From contig NZ_SJSN01000013.1 of NCBI RefSeq assembly GCF_004331675.1, positions 1 to 64,000 of the forward strand: a stretch of DNA of 64,000 nucleotides, given 5' to 3'. The notes under the pieces were generated by a model, which ran no database searches, was not told the DNA's origin, and saw nothing but the letters and a program-made list of their open reading frames with translations. The stretch is from Pedobacter frigidisoli (GTDB taxonomy: Bacteria > Bacteroidota > Bacteroidia > Sphingobacteriales > Sphingobacteriaceae). The translations under genes and the position numbers were made by a program. Every line of letters starts with the position of its first letter. Position 1 is the first letter of the stretch. Positions 54,289 through 63,876 of the stretch are shown in pieces.

Positions 54289-55617
54289 ATGAATAGCAAG
54301 AAAATATTAGGCGTTGGTGCTTTATTGCTTTTGATGGGCAACGCATTGTTTGCCCAAGAAAAAATCAGTTATAAATTCGATTTCGGAACAGGAAAAATAG
54401 CCAAAGATTACATTCAAATTCTTCCCAGTACAGTTTTTGCAACTAACAATAAGTATGGTTTTGATTTCGATTCAAAAGTTGAAGGTGCTGATTATGGTCG
54501 CAAAAATCCCTTAACGTCTGATTTAATAAAAAGCGACAAGCCTTTTTATTTCTCCATCGCTCTTCCCGAAGGGAATTATAAAATTACGGCAACTTTTGGC
54601 GATTTAAAAGCACCAGCACTTACAACAGTTAAGGCAGAATCTCGCCGACTGATGCTCGAAAATATTAAAACTAAGGCTGGTGAGTTTGTAGCTAAAACTT
54701 TCATTGTTAATGTTAAAAATAAAAATATTGCCGGTGGACAAGTAGTTGGCCTAAAACCTCGCGAACTTACCAAGTTGGATTGGGATGATAAGTTGACGCT
54801 TGAATTTGATCATCAAACCGCCTTATCTTCCTTGGAAATTACAAAGGTTGAAGATCAAATCACTGTCTTTTTAGCTGGAAATTCGACTGTTGTTAATCAA
54901 GACGATGAGCCTTGGGCTTCGTGGGGACAAATGATCCCTCGTTTTTTTAAGCCTGGCGTTGCCATTGCTAACCATGCAGAATCTGGCTTAACTTTAGGTT
55001 CATTCTTAGGTAGCAAGCGCTTGGCTAAGGTTTTAAGCATAATGAAGACTGGCGATTACCTTTTTATAGAATTTGGACACAACGATCAGAAAGATAAAGG
55101 CCCAAATGATGGTGCTTATAAATCCTACACAGAGCGTTTAAAAACATTTATTACTGAAGTAAAGAAAAAGGGTGGAATTCCAGTTGTGGTTACTTCAACC
55201 AGCAGAAGATCTTTTGGTGCGGATGGCAAAATACAAAACTCCTTAGGCGATTTTCCAGAGGCGGCCAGAAAAGTTGCAGCGGCAGAAAATGTGGCTTTAA
55301 TCGATCTCAATGCAATGACAGCCCAACTATTTAATGCGATGGGTGAGGAGAATTCGAAGAAAGCATTTGTTCATTATCCTGCTAACAGTTATCCCGGTCA
55401 GGATAAACCCTTAGCTGATAACACGCATTTTAATCCTTACGGCGCTTACGAAATTGCGCAATGTATTATCCTCGGAATAAAAGAGCAAAAGTTGGGAATT
55501 GCTAAATATTTGGTTAGCGATTTACCAAAATTTGATCCCTCGAGACCCGATGATCCAAATAACTGGAAATGGCCCGAAAGTCCGAAAAGTAGTTTAATTA
55601 AACCCGATGGAAATTAA
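54289..55617 (+). CDS. Secreted rhamnogalacturonan acetylesterase-like GDSL esterase (CE12)
   Basis: 442 residues from ATG 54289 (MNSKKILGVGALLLLM... signal peptide). An N-terminal beta-rich carbohydrate-binding-like domain (KISYKFDFGTGKIAK, 25-190) precedes the SGNH hydrolase. Catalytic elements are FLAGNSTVVNQ (Ser of block I), EFGHNDQKDKG (Asn) and DNTHFNPYGAYEIA (Asp/His). It should remove acetyl groups from rhamnogalacturonan. GH127/146 starts 6 bp on. Confidence 0.9.
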   Translation: MNSKKILGVGALLLLMGNALFAQEKISYKFDFGTGKIAKDYIQILPSTVFATNNKYGFDFDSKVEGADYGRKNPLTSDLIKSDKPFYFSIALPEGNYKITATFGDLKAPALTTVKAESRRLMLENIKTKAGEFVAKTFIVNVKNKNIAGGQVVGLKPRELTKLDWDDKLTLEFDHQTALSSLEITKVEDQITVFLAGNSTVVNQDDEPWASWGQMIPRFFKPGVAIANHAESGLTLGSFLGSKRLAKVLSIMKTGDYLFIEFGHNDQKDKGPNDGAYKSYTERLKTFITEVKKKGGIPVVVTSTSRRSFGADGKIQNSLGDFPEAARKVAAAENVALIDLNAMTAQLFNAMGEENSKKAFVHYPANSYPGQDKPLADNTHFNPYGAYEIAQCIILGIKEQKLGIAKYLVSDLPKFDPSRPDDPNNWKWPESPKSSLIKPDGN

Positions 55618-55623
55618 TCTGCG

Positions 55624-57969
55624 ATGAAGAAAATTTTCTCTTTCTTGTTCATCTATACATTTTCGTTAAATGCTATTGCACAGCATAAACTTCAAGCGTT
55701 TAAATTAGCGGATGTTCGCCTGTTAGAAAGTCCTTTTCTAAAAGCAGAGCAAACCGACAAAAGCTATATGCTTTCGCTAAATCCAGATCGGCTTTTGGCG
55801 CCATATTTAAAGGAATCTGGCCTTACACCCAAAGCATTGTCTTATGGAAATTGGGAAAATACAGGTTTAGATGGGCATATTGGTGGTCATTATGTTTCTG
55901 CACTTTCGTTAATGTATGCTTCCACCGGAGATTTAAAAGTTAAGGAGCGGTTGGATTACATGATCAATGAACTCGAAAAATGCCAAATCAAAAATCAGGA
56001 TGGCTATTTATCGGGCGTGCCGGGAGGAAAGGAAATTTGGAAACAAATTAAGGCTGGGAACATCAAATCATCTAGCTTTTCGCTTAACGGAAAGTGGGTT
56101 CCACTTTATAATATTCATAAAATTTATGCTGGCCTTTACGATGCCTATGCTGTAGCAGGAAACGTAAAGGCTAAACAAATGCTGATTAAATTAACAGATT
56201 GGTGTATTGATTTAGTTTCAAGCTTGTCTGATCAACAAATTCAAGAGCTACTCAAAAGCGAGCATGGAGGCTTGAATGAGATTTTTGCGGATGTTTACTC
56301 CATCACAGGTGATCAAAAATACTTAAAACTAGCGAGACAGTTTTCAGATCAATCTATTCTTCGACCGCTACTTAATAAAAAAGATGCGCTCAATGGTTTA
56401 CATGCCAATACGCAAATTCCGAAAGTTATTGGTTTTGAGCAAATTGCTTTAGCAGATAAAGATACTGCCTGGGCTGCGGCTGCAGATTTTTTTTGGAAAA
56501 CAGTGGTGCAACATCGAACAGTTGCCATAGGAGGAAATAGTGTGCGAGAACATTTCCATCCCTCAAACGATTTTTCATCAATGCTCGAATCTCGCGAGGG
56601 ACCAGAAACTTGCAATTCCTATAACATGCTCAAGCTCACGAAACAGTTGTTTCTTGCAGCTCCATCAACAACATATCTTGATTATTACGAACGAACACTT
56701 TACAATCATATTTTATCTTCTCAGCGTCCTCAAGGTGGATTTGTTTATTTTACCCCAATGCGACCTGGTCATTATCGTACTTATTCAACACCGCAAGAAA
56801 GTTTTTGGTGTTGTGTTGGCTCAGGTCTTGAAAATCATGGTAAATATGGTGAACTAATTTACGCCCATACTGATCGAGATTTGTATGTGAATCTATTTAT
56901 CCCATCGCAATTAAATTGGAAAGAGAAAGGAATTGCTCTTACTCAAGAAACCTCCTTTCCAAATACAGATTACTCGACTTTAAAACTGAAATTGACTGGT
57001 AAAAAGAAGTTTGCATTAAATCTCCGTCATCCATCGTGGGTTGAAAAAGGTAAAATGGTTGTGCTAGTAAATGGTAAACAAAGTCCCGCAAAAGATTTAG
57101 GAAACGGCTATGTGAGCATTGATCGTGTTTGGTTAACAGGCGATGTAGTTAAAATTACCTTGCCTATGCATACCACAACAGAGTTTATGCCCGATGGTTC
57201 TGATTGGGTAGCTTTTTTGCACGGACCTATAGTTTTGGCTGCAGAATTGGATACACTTGGAGAACCAAATTTAACTGCTGATGGAAGTAGAATGGGGCAC
57301 ATTGCATCTGGTGCTTTGTTTCCAATGAGCGAAGCACCCTTGGTTTCAGGGAACAAAAAAGAATTGGCTGATAAACTTACAGCGAGTAAAACTTCTGCCT
57401 TAAGCTTTACAGCTGAAAATGCAATCTATCAACCGAAATACAGGAACTTAAAATTGGTTCCATTTTATAGCTTGGCAGAGAAACGGTACATTGTTTACTT
57501 TCCGTATTCCTCATTAGAAAATCTTCCAGAACGTGCTAAAGCGATCAAAATTGCTGAGGAGGTGAAAATGAAATTGGAAGAACAAACTGTTGATTTAGTG
57601 AACACTGGCGAACAACAACCCGAATCTGATCATAATTTTAAAGGCGAAAAAACGGAGAATGGGCTTTTCCAAGATCGTCATTTCAGGAATGGTACTGGCT
57701 GGTTTAGTTATACCTTGAAGAATAAAGATTTAAAAGGAACTAAAGTCAGCCTAACTTTTTACGGAAAAGAAAAGAATAGGAATTTTTCTCTGTTTGTGAA
57801 CAACACCTTGGTTGAACAAGTGAAATTGGATGGGAGCAAGGGAAACACATTTTACACCCAAGATTTTGTGATTCCAGTTGCCTTGCGAAGCATTAACTTG
57901 GAACTAAAACTAGCTGCAGGTGAAGATTCTGCAATTGCGAATGTTTACGAAGTGCGGTTGGTGAAGTAG
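55624..57969 (+). CDS. Secreted beta-L-arabinofuranosidase, GH127/GH146 family
   Basis: 781 residues with signal peptide. Active-site metal ligands are visible: Glu328-Thr-Cys330 in GPETCNSYNM and the Cys396-Cys397 pair in SFWCCVGSGLENHG, matching E-x-C and C-C ligands of HypBA1 (zinc; Cys nucleophile). It should release L-arabinofuranose from beta-linked arabinan tips or pectin side chains. GH127 and GH146 cannot be separated by eye. It is second in the esterase operon. Confidence 0.92.
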   Translation: MKKIFSFLFIYTFSLNAIAQHKLQAFKLADVRLLESPFLKAEQTDKSYMLSLNPDRLLAPYLKESGLTPKALSYGNWENTGLDGHIGGHYVSALSLMYASTGDLKVKERLDYMINELEKCQIKNQDGYLSGVPGGKEIWKQIKAGNIKSSSFSLNGKWVPLYNIHKIYAGLYDAYAVAGNVKAKQMLIKLTDWCIDLVSSLSDQQIQELLKSEHGGLNEIFADVYSITGDQKYLKLARQFSDQSILRPLLNKKDALNGLHANTQIPKVIGFEQIALADKDTAWAAAADFFWKTVVQHRTVAIGGNSVREHFHPSNDFSSMLESREGPETCNSYNMLKLTKQLFLAAPSTTYLDYYERTLYNHILSSQRPQGGFVYFTPMRPGHYRTYSTPQESFWCCVGSGLENHGKYGELIYAHTDRDLYVNLFIPSQLNWKEKGIALTQETSFPNTDYSTLKLKLTGKKKFALNLRHPSWVEKGKMVVLVNGKQSPAKDLGNGYVSIDRVWLTGDVVKITLPMHTTTEFMPDGSDWVAFLHGPIVLAAELDTLGEPNLTADGSRMGHIASGALFPMSEAPLVSGNKKELADKLTASKTSALSFTAENAIYQPKYRNLKLVPFYSLAEKRYIVYFPYSSLENLPERAKAIKIAEEVKMKLEEQTVDLVNTGEQQPESDHNFKGEKTENGLFQDRHFRNGTGWFSYTLKNKDLKGTKVSLTFYGKEKNRNFSLFVNNTLVEQVKLDGSKGNTFYTQDFVIPVALRSINLELKLAAGEDSAIANVYEVRLVK

Positions 57970-57995
57970 GGATTTGCAAGTTGGTGATTTTAGAT

Positions 57996-58158
57996 GGTTG
58001 GTGAGCCACCAACCATGGAAATAGTTCAGTATGACGTTGAGGCTTGGCATATGCCCTGGCTGGTGACACACCCGCCAGCTGGAATTATGTGAAATGGTTG
58101 GTGAGTCTTTACCACTGGCTGGTGACACACCAGCCAGATGGAATTATGTGAAATGGTT
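57996..58158. repeat. Three hairpins in near-identical repeats between convergent operons
   Basis: A 44-bp direct repeat with two mismatches occurs at 58056-58099 and 58115-58158. Each copy begins with a hairpin, CTGGCTGGTG and CACCAGCCAG around ACA (perfect in the second copy, one mismatch in the first). A third, GGTTGGTG-AGC-CACCAACC, sits at 57996-58014. No T-tract follows, so they are not simple terminators; they resemble REP-like units. Confidence 0.65.
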
Positions 58159-58165
58159 ACCATAA

Positions 58166-59128
58166 CTATTTAACTTTCTTCACACCCTCGGTCGTCATTA
58201 CAATCCTTTTAATCGTTCCATCGCTATTGTAGTTTAAATAATCAATGCAAACCGATCTATGGAAACTTCCGCCATGGGTATTAATTGCGCCATTGTGATA
58301 GATAAAATAAGATTTCCCTTTAAAGTCGATAATAGCCTGATGATTCGTATTAGAGTTGCCTGCAATTTCGTTCAAAATGCCTTTATATTCCCAAGGGCCA
58401 TTCACATTTTTACTCATTGCATAAACGATCTTCTCTGGAAATCCTGATGCATAGGATAAATAATACCAGTTTTTACGCTTGTGAATCCAGGGTGCCTCGG
58501 TAAATTCAGGCAAATCAACTTTTTGAATCGGTCCATCTAATTCGATCATATTCTTTTTTAATTTAGCGTAATAACATTTCTGATTTCCCCAAAATAAATA
58601 AGCCTGTCCATCATCGTCAATAATCACCGTTGGATCGATATCATCCCAACTAATTTTTACCTCCGTAGTCATATCATTGGTGATCAAAGCTTTTCCAATT
58701 GCATCTTTAAAAGGTCCCCGAGGATTATCAGCTACAGCTACACCAATTGATTTTCCATGTATGGTACCATGAGAAATGGCCACGTACCAGTAAAATTTTC
58801 CATCACGCTCAATTACCTGCGATGCCCAAGCATCATCTTTTGCCCAAGTAAAGTTCTTTGTATTTAATGGTGATTTATGTTCTTTCCAATTCACCATATC
58901 GGCAGATGAATAACACAACCAATCATGCATTTCGTATCGATCGCCCTTTGGAGAAACATCATGACCAGTATATAAATAAACCGAATCGCCATACACATAA
59001 GCTGCGGGATCAGCCGTAAACTTATCGGTAATTATGGGGTTTCCTTTCGATATAATGATTTTTTCTTGTGCTTGTACTACTACAACGGCCACTGAAAAAC
59101 CGAATAGCACTGATAATATTTTCTTCAT
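58166..59128 (-). CDS. Secreted GH43 glycosidase
   Basis: 320 residues with a signal peptide (KKILSVLFGFSVAVVVVQAQ). Five-bladed propeller residues: Asp40 (base) in FTADPAAYVYG, Asp165 in DDIDPTVIIDDDG, Glu211 (acid) in PEFTEAPW. The family covers arabinofuranosidases, arabinanases and xylosidases; the pectin context favours arabinan. Its start overlaps the previous gene's stop (TAATG). Confidence 0.9.
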   Translation of the reverse strand: MKKILSVLFGFSVAVVVVQAQEKIIISKGNPIITDKFTADPAAYVYGDSVYLYTGHDVSPKGDRYEMHDWLCYSSADMVNWKEHKSPLNTKNFTWAKDDAWASQVIERDGKFYWYVAISHGTIHGKSIGVAVADNPRGPFKDAIGKALITNDMTTEVKISWDDIDPTVIIDDDGQAYLFWGNQKCYYAKLKKNMIELDGPIQKVDLPEFTEAPWIHKRKNWYYLSYASGFPEKIVYAMSKNVNGPWEYKGILNEIAGNSNTNHQAIIDFKGKSYFIYHNGAINTHGGSFHRSVCIDYLNYNSDGTIKRIVMTTEGVKKVK

Positions 59129-60063
59129 TATTGAGCTAATAATTTTTTTAATTCCTTTTGAGTGATGTTTAAAATTGTTCCGTGTCTTAATCCTTTTGGT
59201 AAGGAAATTTTATCAGATATATCAGTCCAGTTTTTTAAATCTGATGATAAAATGGCACCGTATTTATGGTCGCGGTATTTATCAAAATAAACCATCCAAT
59301 TGCTACCCATTTTTAAGGTTGTTGGTCCCTCAGCCCAATAATTTCCTGTAATCGGTTCGCTAGCTTTTGAATAAGGACCAACCATTTGATCCGCATAAGC
59401 AATCTTAATGTTTTTGTGCACAGGCTCACGGGTTTCATCTTTTAAAAACATGATGAATTTTCCATTATCTTTTACAATCGTGGCATCAATTACATTAAAG
59501 CCTGGTTCGTAAAGCAGTTTGGTTTCAGAATAAGTTTTAAAATCTTTAGTGGTAACATAGTAAATCCGATGGTTGTAGCCATCTTCCATTGCAGATGCGG
59601 TTTCTGTAAACTTCCCTGTAATCGTACTTGCCCAATAAATCATATAGATTTTTGTTTTGCTATCATAGGTAATTTCTGGTGCCCAGGTATTTCTTGTACC
59701 GTCTTCTTTCGCCATTACGGGTAAAAATTGTTGCTCACTCCAAGTAATTAAATCTTTAGAACTGGCATAGCCGATGCCTTTATCTTTCCAGCTCACGGTC
59801 CAAACCATGTGAAATAATCCATCAGCGCCACGAATAATGCAAGGATCTCTCATCAATTTATCCTTACTTACTGTTGGTTTTAAAAATGAGGAATCGTTCT
59901 TAAGCGCTGTCCATCGGTAAGCATCTTTGCTGTAAGCCAAATGCAAGCCATCTTGTCCGTTATTTTTGAAATAAGCAAAGAGATAGACGTCCTTTTTTGA
60001 TTGGCCCATCACACTAAAAGTGGCGAAAAGCAATACGATTGTGAAATAGATCAGTTTCTTCAT
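59128..60063 (-). CDS. Secreted GH43-like glycosidase
   Basis: 311 residues from ATG 60061-60063 (MKKLIYFTIVLLFATFSVMG... signal peptide). Propeller residues Asp73 in MRDPCIIRG, Asp193 in NVIDATIVKD and Glu245 in YWAEGPTTLK. The reading frame continues upstream for 45 codons, but that portion resembles the signal peptide of a different lost gene, so I start at this ATG. TAATG joins it to the next GH43. Confidence 0.85.
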   Translation of the reverse strand: MKKLIYFTIVLLFATFSVMGQSKKDVYLFAYFKNNGQDGLHLAYSKDAYRWTALKNDSSFLKPTVSKDKLMRDPCIIRGADGLFHMVWTVSWKDKGIGYASSKDLITWSEQQFLPVMAKEDGTRNTWAPEITYDSKTKIYMIYWASTITGKFTETASAMEDGYNHRIYYVTTKDFKTYSETKLLYEPGFNVIDATIVKDNGKFIMFLKDETREPVHKNIKIAYADQMVGPYSKASEPITGNYWAEGPTTLKMGSNWMVYFDKYRDHKYGAILSSDLKNWTDISDKISLPKGLRHGTILNITQKELKKLLAQ

Positions 60064-60198
60064 TATTCTATAACTAAAACAAATCCACCATGTGGTTAGC
60101 GCCTTATCTGGACTGCTAATTTCATATTTTTTTTGAGCATGAACGGTTTGCAAAACAGCGTTCAATAAAAATGAACAGGTGGTGATTTTATATTTCAT
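60064..60198 (-). pseudogene. 5' remnant of a deleted secreted protein, fused in frame to the GH43 leader
   Basis: An open frame from ATG 60196-60198 encodes MKYKITTCSFLLNAVLQTVHAQ, then KKYEISSPDKALTT, a signal peptide and the start of a mature beta-rich protein, perhaps GH97-like (KxYEvxSP opening). It then passes without stop into residues not like protein and into the GH43 start. It starts 6 bp after the GH51 stop, as an operon member would. I read it as a deletion scar. Confidence 0.55.
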
Positions 60199-60204
60199 GC
60201 CTAT

Positions 60205-61746
60205 TTATTTTAATTCGAGAACGACAACCGATTGAGCTGGAAGTTCAACCTTTAAATTATTTCCTGATTTTTTAGCGCCAGAGAAGTTAGCATTATGAAC
60301 CTTATTCGCATCCGTAAAAGTATTTACATCAGTCAGTTTTGCTGAGGTTAAAATTTGACCCGTAACCGTTTTCCACTTCAACTCACCCAAATCGGTATTT
60401 AAGGAAATTTTATTTTTAGGATCAAGATTGACCAATGAAATGTGTACAGCTCCTGTAGCATCTTGCGATGCAGAAACATTCAGGGCTGCAATTTTCTTGT
60501 CGCCCAAGGTATAATCTGGACTCGTAAAATTGATTGGCAAATATTTCGCATCCATGTGAACTTTGTACAAATCGAAAACATGATAGGTAGGCGTGAGGAT
60601 CATTTTATCTTTTTCAGTTAAAATCAATGCCTGTAAAACGTTAATAGTTTGTGCCAAATTTGCCATTCTAACACGGTCAGAGTGGTTATTGAAAATATTT
60701 AATGTTGTTCCGGCAATTAGTGCATCGCGTAAACTATTTTGTTGATACAAAAATCCAGGATTGGTTCCGGGTTCTACATCCGTCCAAATTCCCCATTCAT
60801 CAACAATTAAAGCCACTTTCTTTTTAGGATCGTACTTATCCATAATGGCCGAATGTTTGGTTACAATTTCCTCCATGCGCAAACAATTTTTCATGGTAGT
60901 AAAATACTGTTCCTCATCAAATTTGGTAGCAGAACCTTTGGCATTCCATTTCCCAGTTGGGATAGTATAGTAATGCAAGGTTAATCCCCACATTCTGCCT
61001 GCACCAATGTTTTTCATGCAGGTTTCAGTCCAATTATAATCATCAGAATTTGCGCCACTGGCAATTCTTTTTAATGGTGCCCCCGGATAATCTCTGGCAT
61101 AAGTAGCGTATCTTCTATATAAATCGCTGTAATAACTTGCTGTCATGTTGCCGCCGCAACCCCAACTTTCGTTCCCAACGCCCCAAAAAGAAACTTTCCA
61201 AGGTTTTTCCATACCGTTTTGCTTGCGTATTGCCGTCATCGGACTTACGCCGTCGAAGTTTAAATATTCTACCCATTTGGCCATTTCTTCAACCGTTCCG
61301 CTACCCACATTTCCTGCTATATATGGTTCGCAATCGAGCATTTTGCAAAGATCCAAAAATTCGTGTGTACCAAAACTATTGTCTTCGGTTACACCACCCC
61401 AATTGGTATTTACCATTTTCGGACGTTGATTTCTTGGTCCGATACCATCTCTCCAATGGTATTCATCAGCAAAACAACCACCTGGCCAGCGCAAATTTGG
61501 GACTTTAATTTTTTTTAGTGCCTCAACCACATCTAATCTAATTCTGCCTTTGTTGGGGATAGTAGAGTTTTCATCAACCCAAAAACCGTCATAAATACAA
61601 CGACCTAAATGCTCAGAGAAATGACCATAAATATGCTTGCTAACGATTTGGTCTCCTGCAGGTTTGATACTCAACAAAGTTTCCGTTTGTGCATTTGCAA
61701 AAATGATACTGCAAAGCAAGGAGATGGAAAGAATTAATTTTTTCAT
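60205..61746 (-). CDS. Secreted alpha-L-arabinofuranosidase, GH51
   Basis: 513 residues with signal peptide (KKLILSISLLCSIIFANAQ). GH51 blocks: IYGHFSEHLGRCIYDGFW, LRWPGGCFADEYHWRDGIGP, acid/base Glu in GVGNESWGCGGNMT and nucleophile Glu in VALIVDEWGIWTD. It releases terminal alpha-L-arabinofuranose from arabinan or arabinoxylan. The larger GH51 gene precedes it by 23 bp. Confidence 0.94.
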   Translation of the reverse strand: MKKLILSISLLCSIIFANAQTETLLSIKPAGDQIVSKHIYGHFSEHLGRCIYDGFWVDENSTIPNKGRIRLDVVEALKKIKVPNLRWPGGCFADEYHWRDGIGPRNQRPKMVNTNWGGVTEDNSFGTHEFLDLCKMLDCEPYIAGNVGSGTVEEMAKWVEYLNFDGVSPMTAIRKQNGMEKPWKVSFWGVGNESWGCGGNMTASYYSDLYRRYATYARDYPGAPLKRIASGANSDDYNWTETCMKNIGAGRMWGLTLHYYTIPTGKWNAKGSATKFDEEQYFTTMKNCLRMEEIVTKHSAIMDKYDPKKKVALIVDEWGIWTDVEPGTNPGFLYQQNSLRDALIAGTTLNIFNNHSDRVRMANLAQTINVLQALILTEKDKMILTPTYHVFDLYKVHMDAKYLPINFTSPDYTLGDKKIAALNVSASQDATGAVHISLVNLDPKNKISLNTDLGELKWKTVTGQILTSAKLTDVNTFTDANKVHNANFSGAKKSGNNLKVELPAQSVVVLELK

Positions 61747-61769
61747 TGTATAGTTTGGTTCGTTTTTGC

Positions 61770-63770
61770 TTAATTAAAAGGGATTTTGATTACATTAAAT
61801 GAGTATGGTTTTAAGCTAGTATTCAGTTTTTTACCTTTTAAGCTTATCGATGAAACTTTCGGACTCACCGCCCCAGGATTATCGAAAGAGTTTAATTGAT
61901 TAAGGTTTGAATTTGCCAATTCTTCCACAGTTCCTTTAGTTTTTAACTTGGTTTTTCCATCCAATTCAAAATCGATATTTTGGCTTTTATCAGTGTTATT
62001 AGCGATTTTTATAATCAATTCTTTTTTAGTTTTATCTAGTACCGAAGAGGCGTAAAGTCCATCCTGTCCGATAATATTTTTATCATCTAGGGTGATGGAT
62101 ACCACATCCGTTCCCTTGTTGGTAGAAAAGAGTTTCTGAACGTAATAATCTGGAGTGCCATAAGATTGTAGGTTATCAACCCATATCATGTCTGGTGCCC
62201 ATTGCCAAGCATCAATATGCGCAAAAAGCGGCGCATAAGATGCCATTTGAACTACATCTGCATTGCGTTCTAAGCCTGTCATTAAAGAAGCCGAAGCCAG
62301 TGCACTTTGCCAATTGTTACGATTGCTTCCAAGAACCTTGCTATCTGCATGTACGGCATATTCGCCAACAAAAACCTTGGTGTCATTTCTTGGATAATTA
62401 TCGTAGCGACCAGCATTTTTCAAGAACCAATCTGCTGGGCGATAATAATGTTCATCAATAAAATCGGCCTTATTTTCACGTAGTGATGTATTTAATAAGT
62501 TAAAACGATCTCCCTCTGGATCTGTTCCAGAACTATTGATCAATTTAAAATCTGGATACTTTGCCTTAATGGCTTTAGTGAAAATGGCCAAACGCTCCAA
62601 ATATTGCGGTCCCCAATTTTCATTTCCAACACCCATCATCTTTAAATTAAATGGTTTTGGATGACCAAGCTCTGCTCTTTTTTTGCCCCATTTTGTGTTG
62701 ACATCGCCATTAGCAAATTCAATCAGATCGAGCGCATCTTGTACATAAGGATCAAGCTCATCAAGCGCAACAACTTCTCCAGTGTTAAACTGACAAGCCA
62801 TACCGCAATTTAAGATTGGTAAGGCATCAGAACCAATATCCTCTGCCAATTGAAAGTATTCAAAAAATCCTAAACCAAAACTTTGGTAATAATCTGGAGC
62901 AGGACGATGGGCAAATTCCGTATTCCAGCGATTAATGAGCATTTTTCTATCCTCGATAGGTCCAATGGTGTTTTTCCATTGATAACGATTGGCCAAATCA
63001 GTCCCCTCCACAATACATCCGCCCGGGAAACGAATAAAACCAGGTTTCATATCAGCCAAAAGCTGAACCATATCTGCTCTTAATCCTTGCTTACGGCCTT
63101 TCCAGGTATTGCCAGGAAATAAGGAAATCATATCTAAATCTATCTTTCCTTTTCCCTCGAAAGTAATGGAGAATTTTGCCTTTGGATCAGTTTCAGTAGC
63201 CACAAAACTAGCCGTTTGTTTATTCCAATCGCTACCATTATTTTCTGGATTAAGACTTCCCTCGCCAATTACTTTGTTAGTAGCGCTTAAAAGTTGTAAG
63301 TGTAATTTTATTCCAGGGTTCAGCTGACGATACATGAGAGAAAAATCATAACGAAGACCTTTCTTTACACCGATACCTTTAAATCCCTCATTGGTAATAC
63401 CGAAAATGCCATTTTCATTATTGATTTGTAGGTAACGAGGATTTGCGGTATTAATTTCCTTGCGGTTAACCACCAATATTTCACCCTCATTGGCTTTCTT
63501 GCGTTGGATGCTCCAGCCCATTAAAGGCTTAGCGAATTCGAAAGATCGGTTTTTAATCAACTCTGCATAAATTCCACCATCAGCCCCAAAATTTATATCC
63601 TCGAAAAAGACGCCCCACATATTAGGTTGAACCTTTGCAATCGGATTATCCAATTTAATTTTAATGATTTTAGCCGATTGCGCTTTTAAGGATATTGGAA
63701 CTGCAACAACACTTAGCGAAGAAGCAATGCATGCGTATAACACGCTTTTTAATGGTGCGTTTAATTTCAT
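61770..63770 (-). CDS. Secreted alpha-L-arabinofuranosidase, GH51, with carbohydrate-binding insert
   Basis: 666 residues with signal peptide (to about SLKAQ, 31). Starts with NPIAKVQPNMWGVFFEDINFGADGGIYAELIKNRSFEF; residues about 85-220 form a beta-sandwich inset (CBM4-like) and then the barrel: FIRFPGGCIVEGTDLANRYQWK, acid/base Glu in MGVGNENWGPQYLE and nucleophile Glu in VFVGEYAVHAD. It is the first gene of the GH operon. The spacer to 63876 carries no clear promoter. Confidence 0.93.
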   Translation of the reverse strand: MKLNAPLKSVLYACIASSLSVVAVPISLKAQSAKIIKIKLDNPIAKVQPNMWGVFFEDINFGADGGIYAELIKNRSFEFAKPLMGWSIQRKKANEGEILVVNRKEINTANPRYLQINNENGIFGITNEGFKGIGVKKGLRYDFSLMYRQLNPGIKLHLQLLSATNKVIGEGSLNPENNGSDWNKQTASFVATETDPKAKFSITFEGKGKIDLDMISLFPGNTWKGRKQGLRADMVQLLADMKPGFIRFPGGCIVEGTDLANRYQWKNTIGPIEDRKMLINRWNTEFAHRPAPDYYQSFGLGFFEYFQLAEDIGSDALPILNCGMACQFNTGEVVALDELDPYVQDALDLIEFANGDVNTKWGKKRAELGHPKPFNLKMMGVGNENWGPQYLERLAIFTKAIKAKYPDFKLINSSGTDPEGDRFNLLNTSLRENKADFIDEHYYRPADWFLKNAGRYDNYPRNDTKVFVGEYAVHADSKVLGSNRNNWQSALASASLMTGLERNADVVQMASYAPLFAHIDAWQWAPDMIWVDNLQSYGTPDYYVQKLFSTNKGTDVVSITLDDKNIIGQDGLYASSVLDKTKKELIIKIANNTDKSQNIDFELDGKTKLKTKGTVEELANSNLNQLNSFDNPGAVSPKVSSISLKGKKLNTSLKPYSFNVIKIPFN

Positions 63771-63876
63771 TAAGTTAATATTTGGTCGATTCTAATTGTA
63801 AAAGTAAAATATTTAAGATAATAAACGTTAATTGTACGATTATTTTTTTCGAAATAGAAAAATCTACAATATTATC

